DNA of 64,000 nt from contig JAFYXJ010000006.1 of the NCBI GenBank assembly GCA_017546205.1, positions 106,140-170,139 of the forward strand, in the 5' to 3' direction. A program made the translations under genes and the position numbers. This stretch comes from Clostridia bacterium (GTDB lineage: Bacteria > Bacillota > Clostridia > Monoglobales > Monoglobaceae). A model generated the notes under the pieces. The model was not told the DNA's origin and did no database searches. It saw nothing but the letters and a program-made list of their open reading frames with translations. Shown here piece by piece: positions 15,823 through 24,124 of this stretch (its first letter is position 1; each line of letters begins with the position of its first letter).

Positions 15823-16345
15823 ACTCCGCCGTCATTTCCGCAACATCCGGGATGCCATATCCCCCGATAAAAGAAAAGCGGCAAGTGCTGTCATTTGTGA
15901 AAAGGCACTTGCTTTAACCAAGACACTTTCTGCCCGCTCGGTCTTTGTCTATTATTCCATGGGCAGTGAGGTGGAAACCCACGCCCTGACCGACGTCCTT
16001 TGCCGGCAGGGCATCTGCGTGTCGGTGCCTCGATGCAATACGGTGCTTCACACCATGGACGCTGTCCGGCTGACGGGAGAATGGGAAACCGATGCCTACG
16101 GCATCCTGACCCCCAGAGGCGGCGAAGTGATTTCGCCCTCTGCCCTTGACCTGATTCTGGTTCCCGCCCTCGCCTTTGACCAAGACGGGTATCGGCTGGG
16201 TTACGGCGGCGGATATTATGACCGGTATTTAAAACCTTTGACCACACCCACGGCAGGGCTTTGTTTTTCAGCATGCCTGACGGATGTTCTGCCCCGTGGA
16301 GTCTTTGACTGTTCGGTGGGCATTGTGCTGACCGAGGAAAGGTAA
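15806..16345 (+). CDS. 5-formyltetrahydrofolate cyclo-ligase
   Basis: A 179-residue enzyme that converts 5-formyl-THF to 5,10-methenyl-THF using ATP. The signature LGYGGGYYDRYLKPL lies near residue 130, and the N-terminal helix ELRRHFRNIRDAISPDKR is typical. The ATG at 15806 lies inside the 3' end of the DJ-1 gene, a 17-base overlap; there is no strong separate ribosome binding site, which fits coupling. The length is normal for the family. Confidence 0.92.
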   Translation: MNEKTELRRHFRNIRDAISPDKRKAASAVICEKALALTKTLSARSVFVYYSMGSEVETHALTDVLCRQGICVSVPRCNTVLHTMDAVRLTGEWETDAYGILTPRGGEVISPSALDLILVPALAFDQDGYRLGYGGGYYDRYLKPLTTPTAGLCFSACLTDVLPRGVFDCSVGIVLTEER

Positions 16346-16348
16346 CCT

Positions 16349-17251
16349 ATGAATCCACAAGATTTCCGTACAAGCCCTGCCTATCGGGAGGGCAAACATA
16401 AACTTGCCAGCATCCGCTGGATGCTGTTTTTTGTGGTTGCCGTCCAGACGGTGGTAACCCTGGCGGTCACGGTGGTTTCCAGTTTTATGGAGACGCCGCC
16501 CCCCGTTTATCTGCAGATGTTGCTGATTGAACTTCTGGCATACTTACTGCCCTTATCCCTGTACGCCAAGGAAAACCGACTTTTGACCGTCCGTGAAGCA
16601 CGAGAGCAGTTTGGGTTGAAAGGCTTCCGCAAATCCCTGATTCCCTGGGTGATTCTGGCAGGATGCGGATGTCAGTTCGTGATGGTGCTTTTGAACCTAC
16701 CCCTGAATCTTCTGCTGGCAGAAAGCGACGGCTACATCCCCACCACCTTGTGGGAACTCTGCCTTGCCATTCCGGTTCTGGCATTGGTGCCCGCTGTCTT
16801 TGAGGAATTTTTGCTTCGGGGCATTGTCCACGGGATTATGGCAAATTACAACACCCGTGCGGCGTTGATTTTTACCACGGTGATGTTTGCCCTGCTCCAC
16901 GGCAATCCGGCAGGAATCCCCGGCTATCTGTTTCTGGGTATGATTCTGGTTCTTCTTCTTCGGCGGACAGGCTCTCTGTATGCCTGCATGCTTTTTCATC
17001 TCAGTTGCAACATCACCGCTTTGCTGGTCTCCTATTTCAGCAGTTCCCTGATGACCTTTCCAATCCTGACCATTCAGTTGTTTATATTCGGCACTCTGGG
17101 AGCAATCGCAGGTTGGACGGTGATTACCTCCATGACCAAGCGTCCCCATCCCAGACTGTTTCTTGACACCTCGGAGTTTTTGGGACAGAGTTTTATCAAT
17201 CTCCCCATCCTCCTTTGTCTTTTCAGCATTCTTTTGACTCTGATTTTCTAG
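16349..17251 (+). CDS. CPBP family intramembrane metalloprotease
   Basis: A 300-residue polytopic protein with about eight hydrophobic helices and the CPBP (Abi) motifs: the EExxxR motif in VFEEFLLRGIVHG near residue 153, FALLHGNPAG and LFHLSCNIT. Family members are membrane-embedded proteases of the CAAX-processing type. The substrate is unknown. It lies between the folate enzyme and mltG with gaps under 20 bases, so it belongs to the same transcript. Confidence 0.9.
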   Translation: MNPQDFRTSPAYREGKHKLASIRWMLFFVVAVQTVVTLAVTVVSSFMETPPPVYLQMLLIELLAYLLPLSLYAKENRLLTVREAREQFGLKGFRKSLIPWVILAGCGCQFVMVLLNLPLNLLLAESDGYIPTTLWELCLAIPVLALVPAVFEEFLLRGIVHGIMANYNTRAALIFTTVMFALLHGNPAGIPGYLFLGMILVLLLRRTGSLYACMLFHLSCNITALLVSYFSSSLMTFPILTIQLFIFGTLGAIAGWTVITSMTKRPHPRLFLDTSEFLGQSFINLPILLCLFSILLTLIF

Positions 17252-17267
17252 AGAGGTTGTGTGTATC

Positions 17268-18272
17268 ATGCAGCGTAAAAAACTTCTTATTCTTGCAGGT
17301 GCTGTCCTTGTGTTGGCTCTGCTTGTATCGGTGCTTGCCGATATGGCAGGTTGGGGAGCCAACCGCCCTCATGTGGTGGAAATTCCCAACGGCAGCGGCA
17401 CCGCCTCCATTGCCAAGGTGTTAAAGCAGGATGGCATCATCCGCCATCCGCTTTTCTTCCGTCTTTACGCCAAGGGGATTGATTCCCCCGTCTGGCAGAA
17501 AGGAAAGCACACCGTTACCAACGCCATGAGTTACGGCGAACTCTGCGAAAAACTTCAGTCCCGTCCCGATGCGGACGAGGACACCTCCCGTCGGGTGGTG
17601 ATTCCCGAGGGATATGAACTTCGGCAGATTCTGGATTTGTTGGTAGCAGAAGGTCTGGGCGACCGTGCCGTTTTTGAACATGAAGTGGCAAACGGGGTGT
17701 TTGACTATCCCTTTCTTGCGGATATCCCCAATCGGGAAGCCCGTCTGGAAGGATACCTTTACCCTGACACCTATCTGTTCACCCCCGAAGAGAGTGAACA
17801 CCAGATTCTGAACAAAATGCTGGACGCATTTTCCAAAAAAGCCTATCCTTTGTATCTGGAGGCAAACAGCGACCGTTCTCTGGACGAAATTCTGATTCTT
17901 GCCTCGGTGATTGAACGGGAGGCGGCAAACGATGAAGAACGCCCCACCGTTGCCTCAGTATTCTGCAATCGGATTGCCATCGGGCAGAAACTGGAATCCT
18001 GTGCCACAGTACAGTATATCCTGAAAGAGCGGAAAGATGTGCTGTCTCTTGCTGATACCGCCATCGATTCCCCTTACAATACCTACAAATATCCCGGTCT
18101 GCCCATCGGCCCCATTGCCTCACCGGGAGAGGCATCCATTCGTGCGGCACTCTACCCTGCCGACACCGATTACCTGTATTTTGTGGCGGTTGCCGACGGA
18201 AGCCGGAATCTGTTCTCACGCACCTTTGAAGAACACAACCGCAAAACTGCTGAAATTCAAAACGGAGATTGA
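17268..18272 (+). CDS. mltG: Endolytic murein transglycosylase MltG
   Basis: A 334-residue YceG-family lytic transglycosylase that cleaves nascent glycan strands at the membrane. One N-terminal helix (LLILAGAVLVLALLVSVLA) anchors it; a LysM-like subdomain (NGSGTASIAKVLKQDGII) precedes the catalytic domain with LEGYLYPDTY, ILASVIEREAAND (catalytic Glu) and YNTYKYPGLPIGPIASPG. The ATG at 17268 has GAGAGG upstream. It sits two genes before rodA, in line with a role alongside elongation. Confidence 0.95.
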   Translation: MQRKKLLILAGAVLVLALLVSVLADMAGWGANRPHVVEIPNGSGTASIAKVLKQDGIIRHPLFFRLYAKGIDSPVWQKGKHTVTNAMSYGELCEKLQSRPDADEDTSRRVVIPEGYELRQILDLLVAEGLGDRAVFEHEVANGVFDYPFLADIPNREARLEGYLYPDTYLFTPEESEHQILNKMLDAFSKKAYPLYLEANSDRSLDEILILASVIEREAANDEERPTVASVFCNRIAIGQKLESCATVQYILKERKDVLSLADTAIDSPYNTYKYPGLPIGPIASPGEASIRAALYPADTDYLYFVAVADGSRNLFSRTFEEHNRKTAEIQNGD

Positions 18273-18274
18273 GT

Positions 18275-18922
18275 ATGATTGACGATTCTATTAACTATGA
18301 CTATATTATCCGCTATCTGCGGGATTTACTCCCCAAACGGGAGGGTTTGCCTTATGAACTGGAGCAGTTTGCCAAGGAATACGGCGTCCCCATTTCCCAG
18401 CCGGAGACCATGAAATTTCTGGAAGTCCTGATTTGTCTGGGACGGGTGAAAACCGTGTTGGAGGTTGGCTGTGCCATTGGCTATTCTGCCATCAACTTCT
18501 GTCTGGCAGGTGCCGAAAAAGTGGACACGGTGGAACTTTCCCCTGATGCTGCAAGAGTGGCACGGAAAAACTTTGAAACTGCCGGTCTTTCTCACCGGAT
18601 TACCCTGTTTGAGGGGGATGCCAAGGAGATTCTTCCCACTTTAACGGGAGCATACGATATGATTTTTATGGATGCGGCAAAGGCACAGTATCAGGAGTTC
18701 TTTCCCCATTGTATGCGGCTTTTGAAAAAAGGCGGACTTCTGGTTTCTGACAATGTGCTCTATAAGGGCATGACCGCCACCGACGAACTGGTAGAGCGGC
18801 GGAAGATTACCATTGTCAAACGGCTGCGCGGGTATTTAACCATGCTCTCGGAGCATGAGGAACTGGAAACCTCGGTTCTTCCCTTAGGAGACGGGGTTGC
18901 CCTTAGTTACAAAAAAATTTAG
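18275..18922 (+). CDS. SAM-dependent O-methyltransferase
   Basis: A 215-residue class I methyltransferase of the catechol/caffeoyl-CoA O-methyltransferase type. Motif I reads VLEVGCAIGYSAINF, the acidic metal and SAM region is IFMDAAKAQYQEF, and SDNVLYKGM follows. Clostridial homologues next to mltG (YrrM-like) have been linked to tRNA 5-hydroxyuridine methylation (TrmR), together with U32 proteins such as the one at 50312. The ATG at 18275 has GGAG seven bases upstream and lies two bases after the mltG stop. Confidence 0.88.
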   Translation: MIDDSINYDYIIRYLRDLLPKREGLPYELEQFAKEYGVPISQPETMKFLEVLICLGRVKTVLEVGCAIGYSAINFCLAGAEKVDTVELSPDAARVARKNFETAGLSHRITLFEGDAKEILPTLTGAYDMIFMDAAKAQYQEFFPHCMRLLKKGGLLVSDNVLYKGMTATDELVERRKITIVKRLRGYLTMLSEHEELETSVLPLGDGVALSYKKI

Positions 18923-18933
18923 GAGTTGAAACT

Positions 18934-20040
18934 ATGTTCTATCGTTCGGGACGGTTGCGCGGACTTGGCCGTAACCTTGACCTGCCCCTGACCATTGCCA
19001 CGGTACTGGCGGCATTGTTCGGGCTTTTGATGATTGCAAGTGCCGGAGGAACCCGGTATGTGGTGATTCAGTCTGCGGCATTTCTGGTAGGCGTGGGCGG
19101 TGTCGTCGCCCTGATGATTCTGGATTATCAGTATCTGTCCCAGATTGCACTGCATCTGTACCTTGTGGCAATCGGACTTTTGGTTCTGGTGCTGATTCCG
19201 GGACTGGGCGATGTGCAGAACGGTGCCCGCAGTTGGTTCGATTTGGGATTTTTTAACCTGCAACCGGCAGAACTTGCAAAGATTGTGTTTATCATCACCT
19301 TTTCCAAACATCTGGCAGAGACCGAACACCAACTCCATCGGTTTTCGGTGGTTTTGAAACTGCTTCTCCATCTGGGAAGTTTCTGTGTCCTGATTCTGTT
19401 GCAGCCGGACTTTGGAACCGCCATGGTCTTTGTTGCCATTGCGTTGGTGCTTCTGTTCTGTGCCGGCATTGGCTGGAAGTATATTCTGGGCGGTCTGGGA
19501 TTGGGTGCTATTACCTTTCCTCTGGCATGGTTCTTCTTTTTGCAGGACTACCAAAAAAACCGTATCCTCACCCTGTTCCAACCGGAACTGGACCCCACCG
19601 GTGCCGGTTATCACGTGATGCAGTCCAAAATTGCAGTAGGCTCCGGCAGAATTTTCGGAACCGGACTGTTCAAAGGCTCCAGTCAGGTCAACAACCTGCT
19701 TCCGGAACGGCATACCGACTTTATTTTCTCCGCCGTCTGCGAGGAACTGGGTATGCTGGGGGGCGTACTGGTGATTTTGCTGTTGAGTTTTTTGATTATC
19801 CGTTGTATTTACATCGGCATCAATGCCAGAAACCGTCTGGGAACCTATATGTGCGTCGGCGTTGCCTCCATGTTCCTGTTTCAGGTGTTTGAGAATGTGG
19901 GCATGTGTCTGGGCATCTTCCCCGTTACGGGCATTACTTTGCCCTTCTTCAGTTACGGCGGTTCGTCCATGCTGACCTCCATGCTGGCGGTGGGTCTGGT
20001 CCTCAATATCCGCTGGCGTTCCCGTCCCATTCATTTTTAG
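18934..20040 (+). CDS. rodA: RodA/FtsW/SpoVE family glycosyltransferase (SEDS)
   Basis: A 368-residue SEDS protein with about ten membrane helices that polymerises lipid II glycan with a partner class B PBP. Family motifs are GARSWFDLGFFNLQPAELAK, QPDFGTAM, SGRIFGTGLFKGSSQVNNLL, PERHTDFIFSAVCEELG and LPFFSYGGSSM. The LQPAELAK and short length favour RodA over FtsW, but no partner PBP2 is adjacent. It is the last gene of the operon and is followed by a strong terminator. Confidence 0.88.
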   Translation: MFYRSGRLRGLGRNLDLPLTIATVLAALFGLLMIASAGGTRYVVIQSAAFLVGVGGVVALMILDYQYLSQIALHLYLVAIGLLVLVLIPGLGDVQNGARSWFDLGFFNLQPAELAKIVFIITFSKHLAETEHQLHRFSVVLKLLLHLGSFCVLILLQPDFGTAMVFVAIALVLLFCAGIGWKYILGGLGLGAITFPLAWFFFLQDYQKNRILTLFQPELDPTGAGYHVMQSKIAVGSGRIFGTGLFKGSSQVNNLLPERHTDFIFSAVCEELGMLGGVLVILLLSFLIIRCIYIGINARNRLGTYMCVGVASMFLFQVFENVGMCLGIFPVTGITLPFFSYGGSSMLTSMLAVGLVLNIRWRSRPIHF

Positions 20041-20060
20041 ACTCTGTCAAATAGAGAAAA

Positions 20061-20100
20061 CGGCAAGGAAAACATTACGTTTTCCTTGCCGTTGTTTTTT
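20061..20100 (+). terminator. Terminator of the wecG-rodA operon
   Basis: A 13-bp perfect stem (CGGCAAGGAAAAC with GTTTTCCTTGCCG), five-base loop, then TTGTTTTTTT. It lies between convergent genes and may also stop transcripts of the PBP1A gene. Confidence 0.9.
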
Positions 20101-20111
20101 TACCGTCTTTT

Positions 20112-22286
20112 TTATTCTTCCAATGCTCCAATGTCCGGTTTGGCGGTATTGGTAGGTGTTGTTCCATTGTTTGCACCATCGGGAGCCGGTGTGGTGCTGG
20201 GGTCAATCCCCTCACCTTCTGCGCCCTCTTCCTCTTCGGGCGGATGCTCAATACTGCAGTATCCCGGCAGATTTTTTTTGGAGTAATAATAGGATTCCGC
20301 CGGACAGGTTTCTCCTGCACGCTTTCCGGTTTCGGTACAATAACTGATTTGTACCACACCGGAGGGAACAGCAATGCTCCGCCGTCCCGGCAGACTCTTA
20401 TGTGCATAGTTCATGACCGAACGGAATGCAGGCACACAGGGGTTGCTTCCGCCTGAAATCACTTGGGGAATATCATACCCATACCAGACTGCTGCCGCAT
20501 AATAGGGGGTAAATCCTACAAACCATCTATCCTTGTTATCATCGGTAGTACCGGTCTTGCCCCCGGTAAAGTATCCGGAGACCCCTGCACCGCCGCCGGT
20601 TCCTGAGGTTACAACCTCATTGAGAAGCCGTGTCATAAGAAACGCAGTCTGGGCAGACATGGCTTCATGGCTCTCTCTTTGAGAGGCAATTACCAGATTT
20701 CCGTCCTTGTCCACCGCCTCGGTATACACATAGGGGCGATTGTAAATACCCTCGTTGGCAAAGGTGGCATAGGCTGCCGCCATTTCCAGAACGCTGACAC
20801 CGTCAGTCAATCCGCCCAGTCCCAACTGGGAATATCCGATATCGCTGTAGATGGTGCCGTTGATGTCTCTGGCTTCCACCAGAGAGGTAATACCCATCTT
20901 ATCCCGCAAAAATTCATAACTGTTCTGTGCGCCCAGTTTATCCAATACCTGAACTGCAATGGTATTGAGCGAACTCCGCACCGCCCAGCGGATATCCACC
21001 GGACCGCGGAAGTTGTTATCTGCATTCTTGGGTGACCAGTCACCGTAAGATTTCTTCACATCCTGATACACATCGCCGGGAGCAATGATACCCTTTTCGA
21101 TGGCAGGCGCATAGACTGCAATAGGCTTGATGGAAGAACCGGGAGGCCGCAAACTCTGGGACGCACGGTTGAGGGTCAGACTTCCCTCTTTTTCACCGAT
21201 TCCGCCCGCCATACCCTTGACCGCACCGGTGCTTACATCCAAAATAGCAACCGCCGACTGGGCACCTGCAAGGGGGAAGTTTTTGGGATTTTCAAAATAC
21301 TTGTCAATGCCCTCCTGCACCACCGGATTGTAGGTGGTGTAAATCTTCATACCGCCGGAATAAATCATCTTTTTTGCCAGGGTCTCGGAATATCCGGCAT
21401 CCTGCATATCTTTCAGCACATCCCGAATTACCTGATCCACAAAATAGGAGTGGGCTCCGGTTCCTTTGTTCTTTTCCCCGCTTGTGCCGGTAAACTTCAG
21501 TTCTTCTGTCACGGCAGTATCGTACTGCTCTTTGGTAATATACTCAAGTTCCAGCATCTTGCCCAGAACCATTTTTTGTCTTTCTTTGTTTTTATCCGGG
21601 TTCACCAAGGGATCATACAACGAAGGATACTGGGTAATGCCTGCGATGGACGCAGACTCTGCCAGAGACAAATCCTTCACATCTTTGTCAAAGTAAATCT
21701 TGGATGCGGTCTGCACCCCGTTACAACCCTGAGACAGATAAATACAGTTGAGATACAGTTCCAGAATCTGGTCTTTTTCCATCTGTTTCTCCAGATAGAC
21801 CGCTCTGGCAATCTCCTGAATTTTTCTGGCAGCAACCTGCTCTCGCTCTCCGGTCATATTTTTAATCAACTGCTGGGTAATGGTACTTCCGCCCAGAGAA
21901 ACTCCGCTTTTACCGGTGAGTTTTCTTCCCAACCAGGAAAGGGTTGCCTTACCGGTACGGCGCAGGTCAAACCCGTTATGTTTATAAAACCGTTCATCCT
22001 CAATGGAAACAAAGGCGTGCTGCAAATCCTTGGGAATATCGTCAATGGATACCCATTCCCGATTCTCCTCCGCATTCAGTTGCTGCAACTCCCGTTCCTC
22101 TCCGGTTTCGGGGTCGGTGTAGACCAGAATGGAATTCTGACGCAGGGTCAGCGCCTCAATATCCATCTCGCCCATACTTCCCCAAAATCCAAGCACCGCT
22201 CCGCCAAACAGAATTCCAAACAGGAACAGTCCGATGACCAGCGTGATTGAGAAAATGAACAGAAACTGTTTTCTGTATTCTTTCAT
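20112..22286 (-). CDS. Class A penicillin-binding protein (PBP1A type)
   Basis: A 724-residue bifunctional peptidoglycan synthase. After a short cytoplasmic start and one helix (FIFSITLVIGLFLFGILFG) come the GT51 domain (SIEDERFYKHNGFDLRRTGKA, GGSTITQQLIKN, KIQEIARAVYLEKQ) and the transpeptidase with catalytic SSIKP, RSSLNTIA and GGKTGTTDDNKD. An acidic low-complexity tail EEEEGAEGEG and a Pro/Thr/Asn-rich end follow. The ATG at 22286 is preferred because GGGG lies seven bases upstream, whereas the ATG at 22292 nearly touches it. An inverted repeat at 22305-22328 overlaps the likely promoter. Confidence 0.95.
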   Translation of the reverse strand: MKEYRKQFLFIFSITLVIGLFLFGILFGGAVLGFWGSMGEMDIEALTLRQNSILVYTDPETGEERELQQLNAEENREWVSIDDIPKDLQHAFVSIEDERFYKHNGFDLRRTGKATLSWLGRKLTGKSGVSLGGSTITQQLIKNMTGEREQVAARKIQEIARAVYLEKQMEKDQILELYLNCIYLSQGCNGVQTASKIYFDKDVKDLSLAESASIAGITQYPSLYDPLVNPDKNKERQKMVLGKMLELEYITKEQYDTAVTEELKFTGTSGEKNKGTGAHSYFVDQVIRDVLKDMQDAGYSETLAKKMIYSGGMKIYTTYNPVVQEGIDKYFENPKNFPLAGAQSAVAILDVSTGAVKGMAGGIGEKEGSLTLNRASQSLRPPGSSIKPIAVYAPAIEKGIIAPGDVYQDVKKSYGDWSPKNADNNFRGPVDIRWAVRSSLNTIAVQVLDKLGAQNSYEFLRDKMGITSLVEARDINGTIYSDIGYSQLGLGGLTDGVSVLEMAAAYATFANEGIYNRPYVYTEAVDKDGNLVIASQRESHEAMSAQTAFLMTRLLNEVVTSGTGGGAGVSGYFTGGKTGTTDDNKDRWFVGFTPYYAAAVWYGYDIPQVISGGSNPCVPAFRSVMNYAHKSLPGRRSIAVPSGVVQISYCTETGKRAGETCPAESYYYSKKNLPGYCSIEHPPEEEEGAEGEGIDPSTTPAPDGANNGTTPTNTAKPDIGALEE

Positions 22287-22304
22287 ATCCATTCCCCTTT
22301 TGTA

Positions 22305-22328
22305 GGTATACTATGTTACTAGTATACC
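22305..22328. promoter_or_regulatory. Palindromic operator-like site upstream of PBP1A
   Basis: GGTATACTA and TAGTATACC form a perfect 9-bp dyad around a six-base centre TGTTAC. Both arms contain TATACT-like -10 boxes. The site lies 19 bases before the PBP1A start on the minus strand and could be an operator or an early hairpin of the mRNA. Confidence 0.55.
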
Positions 22329-22408
22329 ACATTTTTTCGCATAAAAAGACCAAACACTGTTAATAATAGATTAAATTCCTGTTACAAATTTCAAGAAGGG
22401 TGGCTTTT

Positions 22409-22771
22409 ATGGTAAAAAAAGTGCTTCGTTCCTTGCTTTTGGGCATTCTGGTCTTTGCGCTCTCCATTGCGTCCGGCTGTCTTGCCTTTGTGCTGACCTA
22501 TCGATATCAGACCAAACAGATGCCCCCTCCGTCTTCCGTCAATGCCCAGCCCGTATCTCTGCCTGCCCTGCCGTCCTGTACCTATCTGGTACGGCTGGAG
22601 AACGGCGCCCTTTCGGTCTATGCCCGATTTCCTCACGGAGATGAATTTTTGTATGCGTTGGAGGTTCCTTTGGCAGATATTCCTCCTGAGGACCGTGTCA
22701 AACTGGAAAAAGGGATGATGCTTCCCACCAAAGAAGCATTAACTTCTCTGGAAGAGGATTATACTGGTTGA
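22409..22771 (+). CDS. BofC C-terminal-like domain protein, membrane-anchored
   Basis: A 120-residue protein with one N-terminal hydrophobic helix (LLLGILVFALSIASGCLAFVL), a Pro/Ser spacer and a domain resembling the BofC C-terminal region: YLVRLENGALSVYARF, LADIPPEDRVKLEKGM and a terminal LEEDYTG. In Bacillus BofC is a forespore protein that restrains the sigma-K checkpoint; similar small proteins are widespread in Clostridia with no defined role. The ATG at 22409 has AAGAAGGGTGG upstream; an in-frame GTG lies at 22400. Confidence 0.65.
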   Translation: MVKKVLRSLLLGILVFALSIASGCLAFVLTYRYQTKQMPPPSSVNAQPVSLPALPSCTYLVRLENGALSVYARFPHGDEFLYALEVPLADIPPEDRVKLEKGMMLPTKEALTSLEEDYTG

Positions 22772-22796
22772 CAACCCAGTATCTGTCTGTTATCAT
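22768..22796 (+). promoter_or_regulatory. Promoter of the rubredoxin gene
   Basis: TTGACA (22768-22773) and TATCAT (22791-22796) are 17 bases apart. The -35 box overlaps the stop codon of the preceding gene. Confidence 0.75.
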
Positions 22797-22845
22797 ATAA
22801 GTAACCGTAAAGGCTAATGACATTATGAAGAAAGGAGTGGCCCGA

Positions 22846-23004
22846 ATGAAAAAGTATATTTGTACCGTTTGCGGCTATGTGTATGACGAAGCAGTCGGCG
22901 AGCCGGAAAGCGGAATTGAAGAAGGCACTGTTTGGGAAGATGTACCGGAAGATTACATCTGCCCCCTCTGCGGCGTCGGCAAGGACCAGTTTGAGGAAGA
23001 ATAA
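22846..23004 (+). CDS. Rubredoxin
   Basis: A 52-residue rubredoxin, a one-iron electron carrier used in anaerobes for oxidative-stress reductases and other redox reactions. The four iron-binding cysteines lie in [10 protein letters not shown] and [14 protein letters not shown], with the usual spacing and the [11 protein letters not shown] core. It starts at an ATG with AAGGAG upstream and has its own promoter. The length is standard for the family. Confidence 0.96.
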   Translation: MKKYICTVCGYVYDEAVGEPESGIEEGTVWEDVPEDYICPLCGVGKDQFEEE

Positions 23005-23055
23005 GTCTTTTGCACAATATCTTGTGTGTGTAACAAAATTTTAACACAATATCTA

Positions 23056-23084
23056 TTGACAGATTGTCTTATTGGGTGTATAAT
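23056..23084 (+). promoter_or_regulatory. Consensus promoter of the NrdD-like small gene
   Basis: TTGACA (23056-23061), 17-base spacer, TATAAT (23079-23084): a perfect sigma-A consensus, so strong constitutive expression is expected. Confidence 0.88.
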
Positions 23085-23119
23085 ACGAGTACATCATTTC
23101 TGATGAAGGAGGAATTCGT

Positions 23120-23395
23120 ATGACAGTCAATGTAATAAACGGGACTTTATCTGCCAAAGAAATCGGCTTATACGCACAACATGTTCGCAAAAACAATCCG
23201 GGGATGGAGATTGATACCTTATCTCTCACCCTTTGCGATGACGGATATGTGGATGCAGAATATACCCTGCACCCGATTCCTATGGAGCGGATTCGCCGGA
23301 TTACCGGATATCTGGTAGGTACGGTAGACCGTTTCAACAACGGCAAGCGTGCCGAGGAACGGGATCGGGTCAAGCACATGTCCTGTTGCAACTAA
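23120..23395 (+). CDS. Small protein resembling the C-terminal part of anaerobic RNR (NrdD)
   Basis: A 91-residue protein. Its second half, RITGYLVGTVDRFNNGKRAEERDRVKHMSCC, resembles the glycyl-radical-domain tail of class III ribonucleotide reductase, where similar GYL-x-DR(F/W)N-GK-x-E-x-R-x-H strings occur; the N-terminal half (NVINGTLSAKEIGLYAQHV) is unrelated to catalysis. No glycyl-radical RVCGY motif or active-site cysteines are present, so it cannot be a reductase itself. Clostridial homologues are often labelled anaerobic ribonucleoside-triphosphate reductase. The function is unknown. It has a consensus promoter and a hairpin after its stop. Confidence 0.7.
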   Translation: MTVNVINGTLSAKEIGLYAQHVRKNNPGMEIDTLSLTLCDDGYVDAEYTLHPIPMERIRRITGYLVGTVDRFNNGKRAEERDRVKHMSCCN

Positions 23396-23413
23396 ACATT
23401 TACGCAAAAAAGC

Positions 23414-23444
23414 AAGAAAGCATCGACAAAATCGATGCTTTCTT
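23414..23444 (+). terminator. Hairpin after the NrdD-like gene
   Basis: A 13-bp perfect stem (AAGAAAGCATCGA with TCGATGCTTTCTT) with loop CAAAA. The downstream T-run is weak (TTCCGTAT), so termination depends on the stem. Confidence 0.7.
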
Positions 23445-23450
23445 CCGTAT

Positions 23451-23479
23451 ATACCGTAATGGGGTGATAACATGAAAAG
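23451..23479 (+). repeat. 29-bp direct repeat, copy 1 (start region of membrane-protein gene)
   Basis: This copy holds the ribosome binding site and ATG of the gene at 23472. It matches 28 of 29 bases with copy 2 at 24056-24084. Confidence 0.85.
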
Positions 23480-24047
23480 GAAACTATGGAATATTTTCTT
23501 GTATTTGATTTTTGCGTTGTTTTGGGGCGTAATCCTATTGACATTCATTTTTATGCGCATATTTATCATGAATCCCTTTCTTGATCGGTTTTGTGATGGT
23601 ATTTTATTAAAGGTATTTGCCATTGTTTCTATGATAGGGTTACTGATACCCATACTATTACGGAAGAAAATGAGACATGCATGGATGCTGCCATTCTTTT
23701 TAATCATAGCAACCATCATGACAACGGCGGTCAATTACGGAATCCTGTATGGCACCTTGGATTATCTCTCGGTGTATACCCGGGAGAAATGGGATAAACA
23801 CCCGTCGGTACGATATTGCATGCTTGATAGCCTGCATGAACAATATGAGTTTATCGGTATGACAGAACAGGAATTGAAAGAAACCTTAGGCGAACCTACC
23901 TACATTACAGAATATACCGGCGAAACCGAACATCAAGGACGCACAGCATATCAATATATGATCGGTGACGATTTCATAGATGGATATACCTATGACTATA
24001 TTTTTGATAACGGGATTGTGATTGACACTTCTATTTCGCAACATTAA
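23472..24047 (+). CDS. Membrane protein with C-terminal SmpA-like domain
   Basis: A 191-residue protein with three hydrophobic helices (LYLIFALFWGVILLTFIFM, VFAIVSMIGLLIPILL, LPFFLIIATIMTTAVNYGI) and a soluble C-terminal part of about 90 residues. The segment GMTEQELKETLGEPTYI resembles the SmpA/OmlA and beta-lactamase-inhibitor-like fold found in many Gram-positive exported proteins. No function is known. The gene is flanked by a 29-bp direct repeat that includes its own start region, which points to a past duplication. Confidence 0.7.
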   Translation: MKRKLWNIFLYLIFALFWGVILLTFIFMRIFIMNPFLDRFCDGILLKVFAIVSMIGLLIPILLRKKMRHAWMLPFFLIIATIMTTAVNYGILYGTLDYLSVYTREKWDKHPSVRYCMLDSLHEQYEFIGMTEQELKETLGEPTYITEYTGETEHQGRTAYQYMIGDDFIDGYTYDYIFDNGIVIDTSISQH

Positions 24048-24055
24048 ATATTTAC

Positions 24056-24084
24056 ATACCGTAATGGGTTGATAACATGAAAAG
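24056..24084 (+). repeat. 29-bp direct repeat, copy 2
   Basis: It repeats the ribosome binding site, ATG and first codons of the gene at 23472 (28 of 29 bases) just after that gene's stop; the reading frame then runs straight into a terminator hairpin. Confidence 0.85.
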
Positions 24085-24124
24085 AGCAAGGAAACCAAAA
24101 CGGTTTCCTTGCTCTTTATTTTTT
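24081..24124 (+). terminator. Bidirectional terminator between convergent genes
   Basis: A 16-bp perfect stem (AAAGAGCAAGGAAACC with GGTTTCCTTGCTCTTT), loop AAAAC, then ATTTTTT. The acyltransferase gene ends inside it on the other strand. Confidence 0.88.

Noticed and set aside
18919..20034. A 371-codon minus-strand open frame opposite rodA
   Set aside because: Its Gln/His-rich, low-hydrophobic sequence mirrors the codons of a membrane protein; rodA has a start site, motifs and a terminator.
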